The notes under the pieces were generated by a model that searched no databases, was not told the DNA's origin, and saw only the letters and a program-made list of their open reading frames with translations. From contig NZ_CABTWO010000010.1 of assembly GCF_902488535.1 (NCBI RefSeq), positions 21,177 through 85,176 of the forward strand: a stretch of 64,000 bases of DNA, in the 5' to 3' direction. Made by a program: the position numbers and the translations under genes. Shown here piece by piece: positions 36,080 to 45,832 of this stretch; positions within the stretch are counted from its first letter, which is position 1, and every line of letters starts with the position of its first letter. The DNA is from an uncultured Mobiluncus sp. GTDB lineage: Bacteria; Actinomycetota; Actinomycetes; Actinomycetales; Actinomycetaceae.

Positions 36080-37297
36080 TTACTGGCCTAAAAGGCTGAT
36101 TTCATCGGGTTTCTCAGGTAAAACTTTGCGAATGTAAGAGTCAATGGCCTCGTGTAAACTGACCCGCTTCCCGCGGTTTTCCGACAGATACCAGCGGTGA
36201 TCCAGAATCTCGTGAAACACCTGAGCCGGCTCCAGCTTAGAGAGCAGTTCCTCCGGGAGGGCCGCCAAAATCGGCTCATACACTTTGGTCAGCCAGCGGT
36301 GCGCCACTACGTCAAGCGGCACGTTTTCGAGATGATTGAGCATTCGGAAAGTCTGCATATCGTTAATCATGCGCCGCCCCTGGTTTTCCTGAACATCAAG
36401 ACCTGTCAGGCGCATTACCTGGCGGTGATAATGCCCCGAATCCACGACCTTGGGCTGAATCAGCAACTGGCGCTCCCCATTCGTGGTGTCGGTCTTCATC
36501 TTAAGCTCCCCCACGTCAAAACCCAGATCATTCAAACGCCGAATGCGGTCCTCGATACGCCAGGTTTCATCCGCATTGAACGTTTCCACAGAGGTCAGTT
36601 CCTCCCACAAGGCGTCGTAGCGGTCTTGTAGCAGATTACCGATTTCAACGGTGTCGGCGGCTTCGTCAAGAGTGCCCCCGGCCTGGAGATCCATCAGCTC
36701 ACCGATGATGTTCACGCGAGCGATTTCGACATCGTAGGAACGTTGCCCGTAAGTCAGGCCTTCGGGATGTAGTTCCCCGGTTTCCGCGTCGACCAGGTAA
36801 GCGGCAAATGCTCCGGCGTCACGGCGAAATAACGTGTTCGAAAGCGAAACATCGCCCCAATAGAACCCCAACAAATGCAGTCTGACCAGCAACACAGCTA
36901 GAGAATCTATGAGGCGAGTGGCGGTCTCGGGACTCATGTTTGCGGTAAACAGAGTTCGGTAGGGCAGGGAAAACGGCAGGTGATAGGTCACAAGGGCGCT
37001 GTTCAGCTCTTCCTCGGCAGCATCGGTACGGTGGGTGACGTAAGCCAGCGGTTGCACCACCGGCTGTTCCAAACGAACTAGATCACGCAACAGGGAATAC
37101 TCGTGACGGGCCTTTTCCTCAGAGATTTCCTTCACCGCTATGATTCGCGGTCCGAGGTTCACGAAACGCACGATGTGGCGTGAAATTCCGTGCGGGAAAG
37201 AGGCAATATAGCGTTCTGGCCATTCCGCGAGGGGCAATTCCCAAGGCAAATCCAGTAAAGCGGGTTCCGCGGTGGCCGCGGTCACTGAGAACGTCAC
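36080..37297 (-). CDS. DUF4032 kinase-like protein
   Basis: A 405-residue cytoplasmic protein. The N-terminal half resembles small-molecule or lipopolysaccharide kinases: a candidate ATP-binding lysine in IIAVKEISEEKARHEYSLLR, a catalytic-loop-like LLGFYWGDVSLSNTLFRRD, and a candidate metal-binding Asp in AAYLVDAETGEL. The C-terminal half is the DUF4032 region. Substrate and role are unknown. The gene starts with GTG at 37297 and is divergent from the DUF1846 gene. Confidence 0.82.
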   Translation of the reverse strand: MTFSVTAATAEPALLDLPWELPLAEWPERYIASFPHGISRHIVRFVNLGPRIIAVKEISEEKARHEYSLLRDLVRLEQPVVQPLAYVTHRTDAAEEELNSALVTYHLPFSLPYRTLFTANMSPETATRLIDSLAVLLVRLHLLGFYWGDVSLSNTLFRRDAGAFAAYLVDAETGELHPEGLTYGQRSYDVEIARVNIIGELMDLQAGGTLDEAADTVEIGNLLQDRYDALWEELTSVETFNADETWRIEDRIRRLNDLGFDVGELKMKTDTTNGERQLLIQPKVVDSGHYHRQVMRLTGLDVQENQGRRMINDMQTFRMLNHLENVPLDVVAHRWLTKVYEPILAALPEELLSKLEPAQVFHEILDHRWYLSENRGKRVSLHEAIDSYIRKVLPEKPDEISLLGQ

Positions 37298-37369
37298 TCC
37301 CCTAGTGTAAGCTAAGACAATAATTAATTAACGATGCCTGGCTGAAACATTTGGGAAAGTGAAGTATTT

Positions 37370-38863
37370 ATGAGCCGAAAAATTGGGTTTGACCATGACT
37401 TATACATTAAGATGCAGTCCGCACACATTGCGGAGCGCCGCGAAGAAATCGGGGGGCGACTCTACCTAGAGATGGGTGGCAAGCTCTACGACGATATGCA
37501 CGCCTCCAGAGTGCTGCCGGGGTTCACACCAGACAACAAAATTTCGATGCTGCGCCAGTTAAAGGACGAAATTGAGATTTTGGTTTGCGTCAGTGCCTTG
37601 GACTTGCAGCGGCAAAAACGGCGCGCCGATTTAGATATTACTTACGAGGACGACGTGCTGCGACTCATTGACGTGTTCCGCGAAGGCGGTTTCCTGGTAG
37701 AAAACGTGGTGATGACCCAGCTCGCGGACGACAACGCCCTGGCTTTCGCGTTCAAGGAGCGCCTGGAACGACTGGGGTTGAAGGTCGCCAGACACCGCAT
37801 TATCGAGGGTTATCCCTCGAACACGAAACTGGTGCTGTCCGAGGACGGCTTCGGTCGTAACGACTATGTGGAAGTCAGCCGTGACCTCATCGTAGTTACC
37901 GCCCCCGGTCCGGGTTCCGGCAAACTGGCGACCTGTCTGTCTCAGGTCTATCATGACAATAAACGCGGTATCGAAGCTGGCTACGCCAAGTTTGAGACCT
38001 TCCCCATCTGGAACCTGCCCCTGGAACATCCCGTGAATTTGGCTTACCAAGCCGCAACCGCGGATTTGGAAGATATCAACCTCATCGACCCCTACCACTT
38101 GGCGGCACATGGGGTACAGGTCACCAGCTACAACCGCGATACCGAGACCTTCCCGCTGCTGAAAACCATGCTGGAGCAGCTCACCGGGAAATCCCCCTAT
38201 CAAAGCCCCACAGACATGGGTGTCAATATGGCAGGGTATTGCATCAGCGATGACGAAGTTTGCCAAGAAGCCTCCCGTCAAGAAATTATCCGCCGCTACT
38301 ATAAGGCTTTGGTTGAAGAGGCTCGAGACGGTCGCGATTCTGAGGAATCTAACCGGATTGCGGTGCTAATGGCAAAAGCCGGCATCTCCACTTGGGAACG
38401 TCGCGTAGTGGGAGCTGCTCTGGAAGTCGAAGCCGCCACTAATCAGCCCGGCAGTGCTATTGAACTCCACGACGGCACGATTATCACCGGCAAGACCTCT
38501 GCCCTGCTGGGCTGTTCCGCCGCGATGCTGTTGAACGCGCTAAAATACCTAGCTGACATCGATCCGGAGCTGGACCTGCTGTCACGCGAGTCGATTGAGC
38601 CTATTCAAACCTTAAAGACCCAGCATTTGGGTTCGCGTAACCCCCGCCTGCACACCGATGAAGTGCTGATTGCCCTGTCCGTGTCGGCCGGAACTTCTGG
38701 CGAAGCGCGCGCCGCCCTGGGGATGCTCAAGGAACTGGAGGGCACGAACGTCCACACCACCACCATCTTGGGGTCGGTGGACGAAGGGATTTTTAGAAAC
38801 CTCGGAATTCAAGTCACTTCGGAACCGAAGTTTCAACGCAAGCGCCTGTACCGCAAACGCTAG
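37370..38863 (+). CDS. DUF1846 family protein
   Basis: A 497-residue protein matching the DUF1846 family from its first residues ([20 protein letters not shown]) through [16 protein letters not shown] and the late segment [20 protein letters not shown] (here [15 protein letters not shown]). Structures of family members show an alpha/beta fold with nucleotide-like binding features, but no reaction is established. No signal or membrane segment is seen. Confidence 0.88.
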   Translation: MSRKIGFDHDLYIKMQSAHIAERREEIGGRLYLEMGGKLYDDMHASRVLPGFTPDNKISMLRQLKDEIEILVCVSALDLQRQKRRADLDITYEDDVLRLIDVFREGGFLVENVVMTQLADDNALAFAFKERLERLGLKVARHRIIEGYPSNTKLVLSEDGFGRNDYVEVSRDLIVVTAPGPGSGKLATCLSQVYHDNKRGIEAGYAKFETFPIWNLPLEHPVNLAYQAATADLEDINLIDPYHLAAHGVQVTSYNRDTETFPLLKTMLEQLTGKSPYQSPTDMGVNMAGYCISDDEVCQEASRQEIIRRYYKALVEEARDGRDSEESNRIAVLMAKAGISTWERRVVGAALEVEAATNQPGSAIELHDGTIITGKTSALLGCSAAMLLNALKYLADIDPELDLLSRESIEPIQTLKTQHLGSRNPRLHTDEVLIALSVSAGTSGEARAALGMLKELEGTNVHTTTILGSVDEGIFRNLGIQVTSEPKFQRKRLYRKR

Positions 38864-38907
38864 CCCCTCCCCCAATCGCCGCGTGCGCTAGGTCACAAAA
38901 ATCGATT

Positions 38908-38935
38908 CCGGGTGAGTCCCCGCGGACTCACCCGG
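38908..38935. terminator. Hairpin between convergent genes, probable bidirectional terminator
   Basis: A perfect 12-base-pair stem CCGGGTGAGTCC/GGACTCACCCGG with a four-base loop between the convergent DUF1846 and alcohol dehydrogenase genes. AAAA follows on the plus strand and ATCGATTTTT on the minus strand, so termination of the dehydrogenase transcript is the likelier use. Confidence 0.65.
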
Positions 38936-38962
38936 AAAACGGAACTTCACGATTATCTGTGT

Positions 38963-40078
38963 TTAGAACTCGGTGATCACCGAACGGATGACCTCGCCGC
39001 GCATGAGTTGTTCATACGCTTCGGTAATCTGGTCCAAACGGATGCGCTGGGTGACGATGTCGTGCATATTGAGCCGGCCGTCCACCGCCAGGTCCGCATA
39101 GTAGGGAATGTCGTGCTTCGGGTTTGTCGCTCCCATCCACACGCCCTTGAAGCCGCGCTGCATAAACAGCAGGTTGATGGGGTCAATCTCTAAGGAAACC
39201 GTGGCGTCCGGTTTCGCCAAGCCGATGCAGTAGGCGGTGCCGCCCTGGGCCAACATATCCCAGCACTGTTTCATCGTTTCCGCAAATCCGATGGCTTCGA
39301 AGGACTTGTCCACCCCGCCGCCGGTGATGCGGCGCACAGCCTCGACCGGATCTTCTTTCTTGGCATTGACCACGTGGGTGGCACCGAACTTCTTGGCGAA
39401 TTCGAGCTTGTTGTCGAACACGTCAATAGCAATGATGGTGCGCGCGCCGCACACCCGCGCTCCGGAGATTACGTTCAATCCGATGCCGCCGGTGCCGATA
39501 ACCGCAACCAAATCCCCTGGCTGCACTTTCGCCGAGTTCTTCGCTGCTCCGAATCCGGTGATGGTGGCGCAGCCGATGCAGGCGGCCTCAGCCATATCCA
39601 CCTGATTGTTCACGACCGCCAACTGATTTTGGTGAATCAGGGACTTGGAAGCGAAACCGCCGATTCCCAGCGCTTGGGTAATCGGACGCCCGTCGGGGAA
39701 CTTGAGACGCGGCGGCTCCCCCGGCTGACGTACGCATTCTTCCTGGTGACGGCAGGAATGTGGCTTGCCCGCCATGCACTTGTCGCAATGTCCGCAAATT
39801 TGCTCCAGGGTGGCCACCACGTGGTCTCCCGGTTTAATCCCCACAACCTCCGGGCCGACGGCTTCTACCGTGCCGGCGACCTCGTGGCCTAAAACAGCCG
39901 GGAATTCAAACATCTTGTCGTCGTCTTCCACCAGGTGCAAATCCGAGTGGCACAGGCCGGAAGCCTCGATATCGACCAGCACTTCGGCTTTGATGGGATC
40001 ATCGAGGATGAGTTCTTCGGGCTTAGAAAACCCTTTACCAACGCCATACGCGATCGAGGCACGAATCTTTTGAGGCAT
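38963..40078 (-). CDS. Zinc-dependent alcohol dehydrogenase, class III-like
   Basis: A 371-residue medium-chain dehydrogenase. Catalytic zinc ligands are in GLCHSD and GHE, the four structural zinc cysteines in CGHCDKCMAGKPHSC, and the NAD-binding GTGGIGL motif follows. The long form resembles the NDMA- or mycothiol-dependent formaldehyde dehydrogenase and related actinobacterial enzymes, but a general primary alcohol dehydrogenase is equally possible. The ATG at 40078 has AAGGAG seven bases upstream; an in-frame extension to 40162 lacks this. Confidence 0.9.
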   Translation of the reverse strand: MPQKIRASIAYGVGKGFSKPEELILDDPIKAEVLVDIEASGLCHSDLHLVEDDDKMFEFPAVLGHEVAGTVEAVGPEVVGIKPGDHVVATLEQICGHCDKCMAGKPHSCRHQEECVRQPGEPPRLKFPDGRPITQALGIGGFASKSLIHQNQLAVVNNQVDMAEAACIGCATITGFGAAKNSAKVQPGDLVAVIGTGGIGLNVISGARVCGARTIIAIDVFDNKLEFAKKFGATHVVNAKKEDPVEAVRRITGGGVDKSFEAIGFAETMKQCWDMLAQGGTAYCIGLAKPDATVSLEIDPINLLFMQRGFKGVWMGATNPKHDIPYYADLAVDGRLNMHDIVTQRIRLDQITEAYEQLMRGEVIRSVITEF

Positions 40079-40256
40079 GACTTTCTCCTTTGACAGTCCG
40101 TTGGGTACTTGATTGGAATCTCCAACCTCATACTCAATTCTTTCGCCTCTCTGTTTTTTCACAAGGGACCGGGGTCCCTTTTTTGTAAACTATTTCACCT
40201 GTTTTTCCGCGAGTAAGGATTGCTTTGCTTAATATTTCCGCTTTTGCGCCGCTGTG

Positions 40257-41627
40257 TTAGCGCACCAGAGCCAGCTCGGACCAGTGCGTCGTGCCGCGGT
40301 TAGACAGCATCTCTCGCTTCATGGTCCAATCCGGAGCGGCTTTCAGACCCGCGAGACCCAGCCCTACAGAGCCCTCCCCCACCGCTGCGTTGACTCGGTC
40401 AATAATTTTTCCCCGCCGCCGCGTTGCCGGATCCGGGGCAAACATGGGCAGTGGCTCTTGCGGGTCAGGCTTACCTAGGTCTGTCAGGCAGATGCCCGCC
40501 CGCACGTAATCTGCCTGCGGATCGACCTGTCCCAGCAGGACTTTCGCGGCTGCCCTCAAGACTGTCACCGGGTCGTCAGTGCGCGGGTGCAGCGGAGCCA
40601 TCGCGCTGATACGTGAAAACGGCTCCTTGTACCAGGCAGTAGACGCAAAAGCCCACAGAGCCCCGGCGGTCATCTGTTGGCGGCGCAGACGTCGCGTCAC
40701 ATTTTGGGAATAAATGGACAGGACCTGATAAGCCTGGGTGACCCCGCGCACCGGCGTGGAAAATGAACGCGAATACATGACCTGGTAAGTGCGCACCGCA
40801 TCCCGCTCAATAATCTCTATGCAGGGCACCCCGTTGAGCTCCAACACCGTTTGCTGCAGATTTACGTTGAAACGGCGGCGAATTTCGCTGGGGTCAGCCC
40901 TCTGTAGCTGCAGCGCGTTCGTAATCCCCAGAGCTTCCAGGCGGTTTTTCAGGCGTCGCCCCACGCCCCACAAATCACCGATTTCGGTACCGTGTAAAAT
41001 CCTGTCGTGCTGAGCCGGGGTATAAGCATCCCAGCTGGCCACCCCGCCCAGGGCCGGGGTATGTTTGGCACCGTGAGAAGCGAGTTTTGCCAAAGTTCGG
41101 CTCGGAGCGATTCCGACTGAAACCGGCACCCCCAGGTCGTGCAGGATTCGGGATCGTAAGCTGCGGGCTATGCCCACGAACTCCGCGGGTCTGCCGTAGA
41201 GCGTCAGAAACGCCTCGTCGATGGAATAGACCTCTACCGAGGCGGAAAACTGACGCAAGATTTCCATAATTCGCGCCGAGATAGAGCCGTAAAGTTCGTA
41301 GTTGCTGGATCGGGCTACCACGCCGCAGGCCTCGGCCCACGCTCGGATTTGAAACCACGGCATGCCCATCTTAATGCCCAAGGCTTTCGCCTCCCGCGAG
41401 CGTGCCACCACGCAGCCGTCATTGTTAGACAACACCACTACCGGACGTCCGGAAAGCTCCGGATGAAAAATCCGTTCGCAGCTGGCAAAGCAAGAATCCA
41501 CGTCCACCAGGGCAAAGCGATGTACCAGCCCGTCCTGGGGTTCGCATTCCTCGCGGGTTATTTCCCCCCGGCTAGGGGTGTGCTCAAGTTCGCGGCAGAC
41601 CCCCGATCCTAGAGCCGGTGCAGACAT
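40257..41627 (-). CDS. umuC: Y-family DNA polymerase UmuC (Pol V-like)
   Basis: About 456 residues. The Y-family palm carries the metal-binding motifs [18 protein letters not shown] and VYSIDEAFL, the finger stretch [23 protein letters not shown], and a helix-hairpin-helix region. The C-terminal UmuC-specific domain is present (CLTDL...). It performs translesion synthesis with UmuD'. ATG at 41627 overlaps the umuD end; an ATG at 41645 is an alternative. It is the second gene of the SOS operon. Confidence 0.93.
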   Translation of the reverse strand: MSAPALGSGVCRELEHTPSRGEITREECEPQDGLVHRFALVDVDSCFASCERIFHPELSGRPVVVLSNNDGCVVARSREAKALGIKMGMPWFQIRAWAEACGVVARSSNYELYGSISARIMEILRQFSASVEVYSIDEAFLTLYGRPAEFVGIARSLRSRILHDLGVPVSVGIAPSRTLAKLASHGAKHTPALGGVASWDAYTPAQHDRILHGTEIGDLWGVGRRLKNRLEALGITNALQLQRADPSEIRRRFNVNLQQTVLELNGVPCIEIIERDAVRTYQVMYSRSFSTPVRGVTQAYQVLSIYSQNVTRRLRRQQMTAGALWAFASTAWYKEPFSRISAMAPLHPRTDDPVTVLRAAAKVLLGQVDPQADYVRAGICLTDLGKPDPQEPLPMFAPDPATRRRGKIIDRVNAAVGEGSVGLGLAGLKAAPDWTMKREMLSNRGTTHWSELALVR

Positions 41628-42049
41628 CGCGTCACTACCCCCCAAATTTCCAGTTCACAGGGGTGCAGTACGGGATAGGTTGGATTAGCGGGATGCAGTT
41701 CCGGCCCGCGAGTCCCGAAGTGCAGGCGTTTCACCGTCATTTCACCGTCAATAACGGCAATGACCACGCTGCCTTCCCCCGCTTCTAAGGAACGATCCAC
41801 AATGAGTTCGTCCCCATCGCTGATGCCCGCGTTGATCATGGAATCCCCCGCGACCCGCACCAGGAAAGTCGCGGGCCGATTACGGATAAGGTGTTCGTTA
41901 AGATCGATGTCGCGGTCGAAATAATCCTGAGCGGGCGAAGGCCAGCCAGCCGGCACCAAATCCGGCGCAAAAGGAAGGCCGGAGTGCGGCGCTGGCTGCG
42001 TTAACGCATAGGGGCGCCACGATTTTACAGACCGCACAGAATCGAACAT
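41609..42049 (-). CDS. umuD: SOS mutagenesis protein UmuD (S24 self-cleaving)
   Basis: A 146-residue protein with the LexA/UmuD peptidase fold: Ser70 in [15 protein letters not shown] and Lys107 in DGEMTVKRL form the dyad, and Ala34-Gly35 is the likely RecA-stimulated cleavage site. The processed form joins UmuC as a translesion polymerase. The ATG at 42049 lies inside the LexA box and seven bases after a -10 element, so the mRNA is probably leaderless; GTG at 42037 is an alternative. Confidence 0.93.
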   Translation of the reverse strand: MFDSVRSVKSWRPYALTQPAPHSGLPFAPDLVPAGWPSPAQDYFDRDIDLNEHLIRNRPATFLVRVAGDSMINAGISDGDELIVDRSLEAGEGSVVIAVIDGEMTVKRLHFGTRGPELHPANPTYPVLHPCELEIWGVVTRCLHRL

Positions 42050-42057
42050 GTGTTCGA
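42042..42057 (-). promoter_or_regulatory. LexA (SOS) box
   Basis: The palindrome TCGAAC-ATGT-GTTCGA matches the actinobacterial and Gram-positive SOS box consensus exactly in both half-sites. It overlaps the umuD start codon and the base pairs just after the -10 element, so bound LexA should block transcription start. Confidence 0.93.
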
Positions 42058-42086
42058 TTTTAGCACGTTTTGTCCCATTTGGTCAG
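42057..42086 (-). promoter_or_regulatory. umuDC promoter
   Basis: On the minus strand CTGACC (complement of 42081-42086) and TAAAAT (complement of 42057-42062) are 18 bases apart. Seven bases separate TAAAAT from the umuD ATG, which places the transcription start at or next to the start codon. Confidence 0.7.
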
Positions 42087-42095
42087 TAAGCCAAA

Positions 42096-42128
42096 AATTC
42101 GCGGCAAGCCCATGGCTTACCGCGAATT
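42096..42128 (-). terminator. Terminator of the small orphan gene
   Basis: Stem AATTCGCGGCAAGCC/GGCTTACCGCGAATT with one mismatch and a three-base loop. On the minus strand it is followed by TTTTTGG, just after the orphan gene's stop and before the umuD promoter, so it insulates the SOS operon. Confidence 0.82.
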
Positions 42129-42149
42129 CACACTGAAAGTGCCTAGCTG

Positions 42150-42389
42150 TTAGGCAGCTGCCGAAACCAAATCCAATCCCAAGAAATCCAGGGCCTGGAC
42201 TCGGCGAGCACCGTCCTCGTTCAAGTCACGCAGAGCCGATTCAATCATCGGATCGTGGCGGTAAGCGTCAAACCAAGGACGCGCCACCTCGGACAGAGTC
42301 GACCGCGGGGACAAGTTAAGAGCTTGACGATCAGAGTTACGGTCAAAAAGCGACCAAGTCAGATGATGTATAGATTCATTAATATTCAT
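42150..42389 (-). CDS. Small orphan protein of unknown function
   Basis: About 79 residues from ATG at 42389 (MNINESIHHLTW), with GAAGG ten bases upstream; an in-frame ATG at 42413 would add MKRKKVNI. I do not recognise a family. It is soluble and slightly acidic, with Trp-Phe-Asp and Leu-rich helices and no membrane segment or cysteine. It has its own -10 element, a leader of about 95 bases and its own terminator, which supports a genuine monocistronic gene. It sits between umuDC and lgt. AT-rich early codons differ from neighbouring genes. Confidence 0.65.
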   Translation of the reverse strand: MNINESIHHLTWSLFDRNSDRQALNLSPRSTLSEVARPWFDAYRHDPMIESALRDLNEDGARRVQALDFLGLDLVSAAA

Positions 42390-42493
42390 TATGTTTACCT
42401 TCTTCCTCTTCATCTTCTGAGGGGCTGACGCATAGGTTGCGCCGGTAACCCCCCGCAGTAAAACCCCCTAGGAATTACTGCTTCAATACAACC

Positions 42494-42499
42494 ATTATA
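42494..42499 (-). promoter_or_regulatory. -10 element of the orphan gene
   Basis: A perfect TATAAT on the minus strand, about 105 bases before the ATG at 42389. No good -35 hexamer is seen at 16-18 bases. The leader that follows can pair GCAGTAA (42475-42481) with TTACTGC (42455-42461) and is otherwise G-rich. Confidence 0.5.
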
Positions 42500-42551
42500 C
42501 CGTAACATCCGTAAAATCGCTGTTTAAACGGGGTAAGAGTCAGGTACAAGT

Positions 42552-43634
42552 TTATTTTTCGGGGTTTTTTACAGTATCGGCGGTCGTTTTTGCCTCGGGT
42601 TCGGGCTCGGGGTCACAAGGGGATTTTTCCTGGTTGGGTGCTGTGGGTGGCGTTTCCGGGGAATCCGGAGCTGGCTGGGGAACCTCGGTCAGAACGGCAG
42701 GCAGTTTCCGGTAGCGAGCCGCCGCAAACACGGCTAACCCCACGACAGCGATGATGCCGGCGACGACTTGGAACCAGCGGACTCCCCCGGCCACCGTGTA
42801 CTGGTAGTCGATACGCACGAACTCCAGGAAAAACCGTCCCAGACTGTACAGGAACAGGTACAGGCCGCCGATTTCCCAAGAACACAGGCGTCCCCAAGAC
42901 TGGCCGGTCGCGCGGCAAACATTGACTTGTTGGGCGAACTGGGAATCACGGGAACGCTTGCGAATCGTTTCATACAGCAGCAAGAGGCTCATGGCCAAAA
43001 GGTTCCAGATAATCTCATAGAGAAAAGTCGGATGGAACAGGGTGCCCGGTGCCGTGTTTGCCGGAGCCATCTGGGGGCTAATCTCTAGCCCCCAGGGCAG
43101 GGTCGTGGCTTTGCCGTAAACTTCTTGGTTAAAGTAGTTACCCAGGCGTCCTAAGGCTTGGGCGGCCAGGACCGTGGGGGCCAGCGCATCGAAGAACACT
43201 CCCAGGGGCTGTTTCTTGAAACGCAGGAATCCCACGGCGGCGAGGAATCCGCCGATGAGGCCACCGTAGATGGCCAAACCGCCTTGCCAGATGGCAAAGG
43301 GTTTCCACCACGGGATGCCCGGACCGAAGTAGTCACCGGGATAGGAAAACACTGCCATGGCACGCGCCCCGACAATGCCCAGCAAGCAAATCCAAATCCC
43401 GATGTCACCCACGAGTTGAGGGTTTCCTCCACGGGCTTGGTAACGCTTGGAGGTCCAGAAAATCGCCAGTGCCATGCCTAAAATAATCCAAAAAGCGTAC
43501 CAGCGAATCGTGAGCGGCCCCAGGCTGAGCAGGATCGGTGAAGGCGGGGAGGGAATACTGGTGCGAACGGCAGAAAAAAGGCAGTCGGAGGAAAACGGTA
43601 CCGAAAGCACGGCGGCAAAAGTCAGGGCGGACAT
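42552..43634 (-). CDS. lgt: Prolipoprotein diacylglyceryl transferase
   Basis: A 360-residue membrane enzyme that attaches diacylglycerol to the lipobox cysteine of prolipoproteins. The Lgt signature is complete: GRLGNYFNQEVYGKATTLPW near residue 170, preceded by WQGGLAIYGGLIGG and followed by HPTFLYEIIWN. Seven membrane segments are evident. The last ~50 residues are a charged Pro/Glu-rich cytoplasmic tail, common in Actinobacteria. The ATG at 43634 shares a base with the trpC stop (TGATG). Confidence 0.96.
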   Translation of the reverse strand: MSALTFAAVLSVPFSSDCLFSAVRTSIPSPPSPILLSLGPLTIRWYAFWIILGMALAIFWTSKRYQARGGNPQLVGDIGIWICLLGIVGARAMAVFSYPGDYFGPGIPWWKPFAIWQGGLAIYGGLIGGFLAAVGFLRFKKQPLGVFFDALAPTVLAAQALGRLGNYFNQEVYGKATTLPWGLEISPQMAPANTAPGTLFHPTFLYEIIWNLLAMSLLLLYETIRKRSRDSQFAQQVNVCRATGQSWGRLCSWEIGGLYLFLYSLGRFFLEFVRIDYQYTVAGGVRWFQVVAGIIAVVGLAVFAAARYRKLPAVLTEVPQPAPDSPETPPTAPNQEKSPCDPEPEPEAKTTADTVKNPEK

Positions 43635-44482
43635 CAATCGGTGCCTTCGGTCTTGTGGCGATACCGAGAGGCTCGGTCGGGACGCAAAGCGGGATGCTGC
43701 GCCGCGGAAGTCATCTTGCGCAACAGGCCCACGGGGTTCGGGGAACGCACCAGCGCCTCACCGACCAAGATAGCGTCAGCCCCGACCCGAGCATAGTCAA
43801 AAACCTCCTGCGGGCCGTGTACCCCCGATTCGGCCACCACGGTGATGTCGGGTGGAATGACGTCAATAGTTTGCTCGCACATGGACAGGTCCACCGCACC
43901 TGTTTCCCGATCCCGAGCGTTGATCCCGATGAGGCGCGCCCCGGCAGAAATAGCTTGGCGTGCCTCCAAACGAGAATGGCATTCCACCAGGGCACACATT
44001 CCCAGCGAATGAGTCCGTTCCACCAACGCCTCCAGCACCATCGGCTCCAGCAAGGCCACCATCAGCAGCACCATATCCGCGCCCATCGCCCGAGACTCGT
44101 GAATCTGGTAGGGGGTGACTACGTACTCTTTACGCAGCAGCGGCACGTCCAGCGCGCGGCGGACCTGCACGAAGTCTTCGCTAGTGCCCAAGTAGTTCGG
44201 GTAATCGGTCACCACGGAAACCGCTACGGCTCCGCCTTCGACGTATTCCCCGGCTAACTCCACCGGGTCTTCGATGGGATTGAGAAAACCGGCAGTCGGA
44301 GTTTGCCGTTTGATTTCCCCCATGATGGCCACAAAACCGGGACGGGAGTGCAGCACCGCCAGGCCGTCTTTCGGGCTGGGAGCGTGTCGAGCCTGATCTT
44401 TCACAAGTTCCAAAGGTACCGTGGCCTCACGCAGGGCGACCTCGGCTGTAGCTTGACGGTAAAACTCCTCATACGTCAGCAT
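43634..44482 (-). CDS. trpC: Indole-3-glycerol phosphate synthase
   Basis: A 282-residue TIM-barrel enzyme of tryptophan synthesis. Catalytic residues can be placed: Glu and Lys in GEIKRQTP, Lys in LLRKEY, Glu in ALVECHS, Asn in INARD and the phosphate-binding AESGVHG. The segments depart from the usual SPSKG and LRKDF wording but keep the key residues. It sits in an apparent hisF-hisI-trpC-lgt unit without other trp genes. ATG at 44482 overlaps the hisI stop by one base. Confidence 0.93.
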   Translation of the reverse strand: MLTYEEFYRQATAEVALREATVPLELVKDQARHAPSPKDGLAVLHSRPGFVAIMGEIKRQTPTAGFLNPIEDPVELAGEYVEGGAVAVSVVTDYPNYLGTSEDFVQVRRALDVPLLRKEYVVTPYQIHESRAMGADMVLLMVALLEPMVLEALVERTHSLGMCALVECHSRLEARQAISAGARLIGINARDRETGAVDLSMCEQTIDVIPPDITVVAESGVHGPQEVFDYARVGADAILVGEALVRSPNPVGLLRKMTSAAQHPALRPDRASRYRHKTEGTD

Positions 44483-44994
44483 CAGCGTCCCGCCGTCTCT
44501 GTCTGCTGTTCGGCGGGAACGCACCAGGGAGCCGGGGTCGCCATATCGGCGTCCACCCGAGCCGACTCGATGACACCTCCGGCGTCAAAGCAGGAAAGGG
44601 TGCCGGTGTGGCAAGCCGCGCCTATCTGCTTGACCTGCAGCAGCAGCGCGTCTCCGTCGCAGTCAATCTCGATGCGACGCAGGAATTGAAAATGGCCGGA
44701 AGTGTCGCCTTTACGCCAGTACTCCTCACGGCTGCGTGACCAAAAGGTCACTCGCCCCTCGGAGAGGGTTCGCGCCAATGCCTCATCGTTCATGTAACCG
44801 ACCATCAGCACACGTTTCGTGTCAAAATCTTGGATGACCGCGGCAAACAGCCCCCGGGCATCACGTTTTAGACGCCGGGACACATCATTGGGTAATTCGG
44901 TCACGGAATTATAATGCCAGCTGACGTGATATTTACCCAAATCGCTCAGAGCAAAATTATCCTCTGGAACTGCGGCGACTGACTGGGGCGTCAA
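44482..44994 (-). CDS. hisI: Phosphoribosyl-AMP cyclohydrolase
   Basis: Up to 170 residues. The HisI core is clear: VLMVGYMNDEAL, VTFWSRSREEYWRKGDTSGH, metal-binding DCDGD and QIGAACHTG...SCF, which supplies zinc ligands. It opens the ring of phosphoribosyl-AMP in histidine synthesis. The first ~30 residues exceed the usual family length, so the true start may be GTG at 44904 rather than TTG at 44994. It is followed by trpC with one-base overlap. Confidence 0.93.
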   Translation of the reverse strand: MTPQSVAAVPEDNFALSDLGKYHVSWHYNSVTELPNDVSRRLKRDARGLFAAVIQDFDTKRVLMVGYMNDEALARTLSEGRVTFWSRSREEYWRKGDTSGHFQFLRRIEIDCDGDALLLQVKQIGAACHTGTLSCFDAGGVIESARVDADMATPAPWCVPAEQQTETAGR

Positions 44995-45031
44995 ATGGGT
45001 AAACCGAGATTTATCGTGATGGCGCGAAAAG

Positions 45032-45823
45032 CTAGCGAACTGGGAATCCGGCCGCCTCCAAGGCTGCCTTAACTTCAGCTACTGTAATCTCACCGAAGTG
45101 AAAGACGGAAGCACCCAAAACCGCATCCGCCCCGGCTTGTGCGGCCGCCACGAAATGTTCGACAGTCCCCGCCCCGCCCGAAGCAATGAGAGGAACGGGA
45201 CAGACCGGACGCACCGCCTGCAGCATCTCAATGTCGAAGCCAGCCTTGGTACCGTCAGCGTCCATCGAGTTCAACAGGACTTCCCCGGCTCCGTGTTCGC
45301 AGGCCTGACCAATCCATTCCAACAGGTCAATCCCGGTCGATTGTTTGCCACCATGCGTGGTGACTTCATAGCCCGAGGGGGTGCGTACCTCGCCTTGAAC
45401 CCGCCGGGCATCGGCCGACAGCACCAACACTTGCACTCCGAAGCGGGACGCAATCTCAGAAATAAGTTCCGGGCGGGCAATCGCGGCGGTATTGATACTG
45501 ACCTTATCGGCACCGGATTTCAGTAATCGTTCCACATCCGCAACGCTGCGCACGCCCCCGCCGACCGTCAGGGGCACAAAAATCTCACGAGCGCACTGCT
45601 GCACAACTTCGGCCATCGTCGCCCGGCCCTCCACGGAGGCGGACACGTCCAGGAACGTGATTTCGTCCGCTCCGGCCGCACAGTATCGCGCTGCCAGCTC
45701 GACCGGATCCCCCGCATCGCGTAAGTTTTCAAAGTTGACCCCTTTGACTACCCGACCCGCGTTCACGTCCAAACAGGGAATCACGCGCACCGTCAAAGTG
45801 TCGTCAGCATAACGATTCGGCAT
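45032..45823 (-). CDS. hisF: Imidazole glycerol phosphate synthase cyclase subunit
   Basis: A 263-residue half-barrel duplication protein. Catalytic Asp residues are in [15 protein letters not shown] and LVLSADARR, with the phosphate-binding GGGVRS and SGGAG loops. HisF accepts ammonia from HisH and makes imidazole glycerol phosphate and AICAR. HisH is not in the window. It precedes hisI by 37 bases on the same strand. Confidence 0.97.
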   Translation of the reverse strand: MPNRYADDTLTVRVIPCLDVNAGRVVKGVNFENLRDAGDPVELAARYCAAGADEITFLDVSASVEGRATMAEVVQQCAREIFVPLTVGGGVRSVADVERLLKSGADKVSINTAAIARPELISEIASRFGVQVLVLSADARRVQGEVRTPSGYEVTTHGGKQSTGIDLLEWIGQACEHGAGEVLLNSMDADGTKAGFDIEMLQAVRPVCPVPLIASGGAGTVEHFVAAAQAGADAVLGASVFHFGEITVAEVKAALEAAGFPVR

Positions 45824-45832
45824 TTTGCCACC

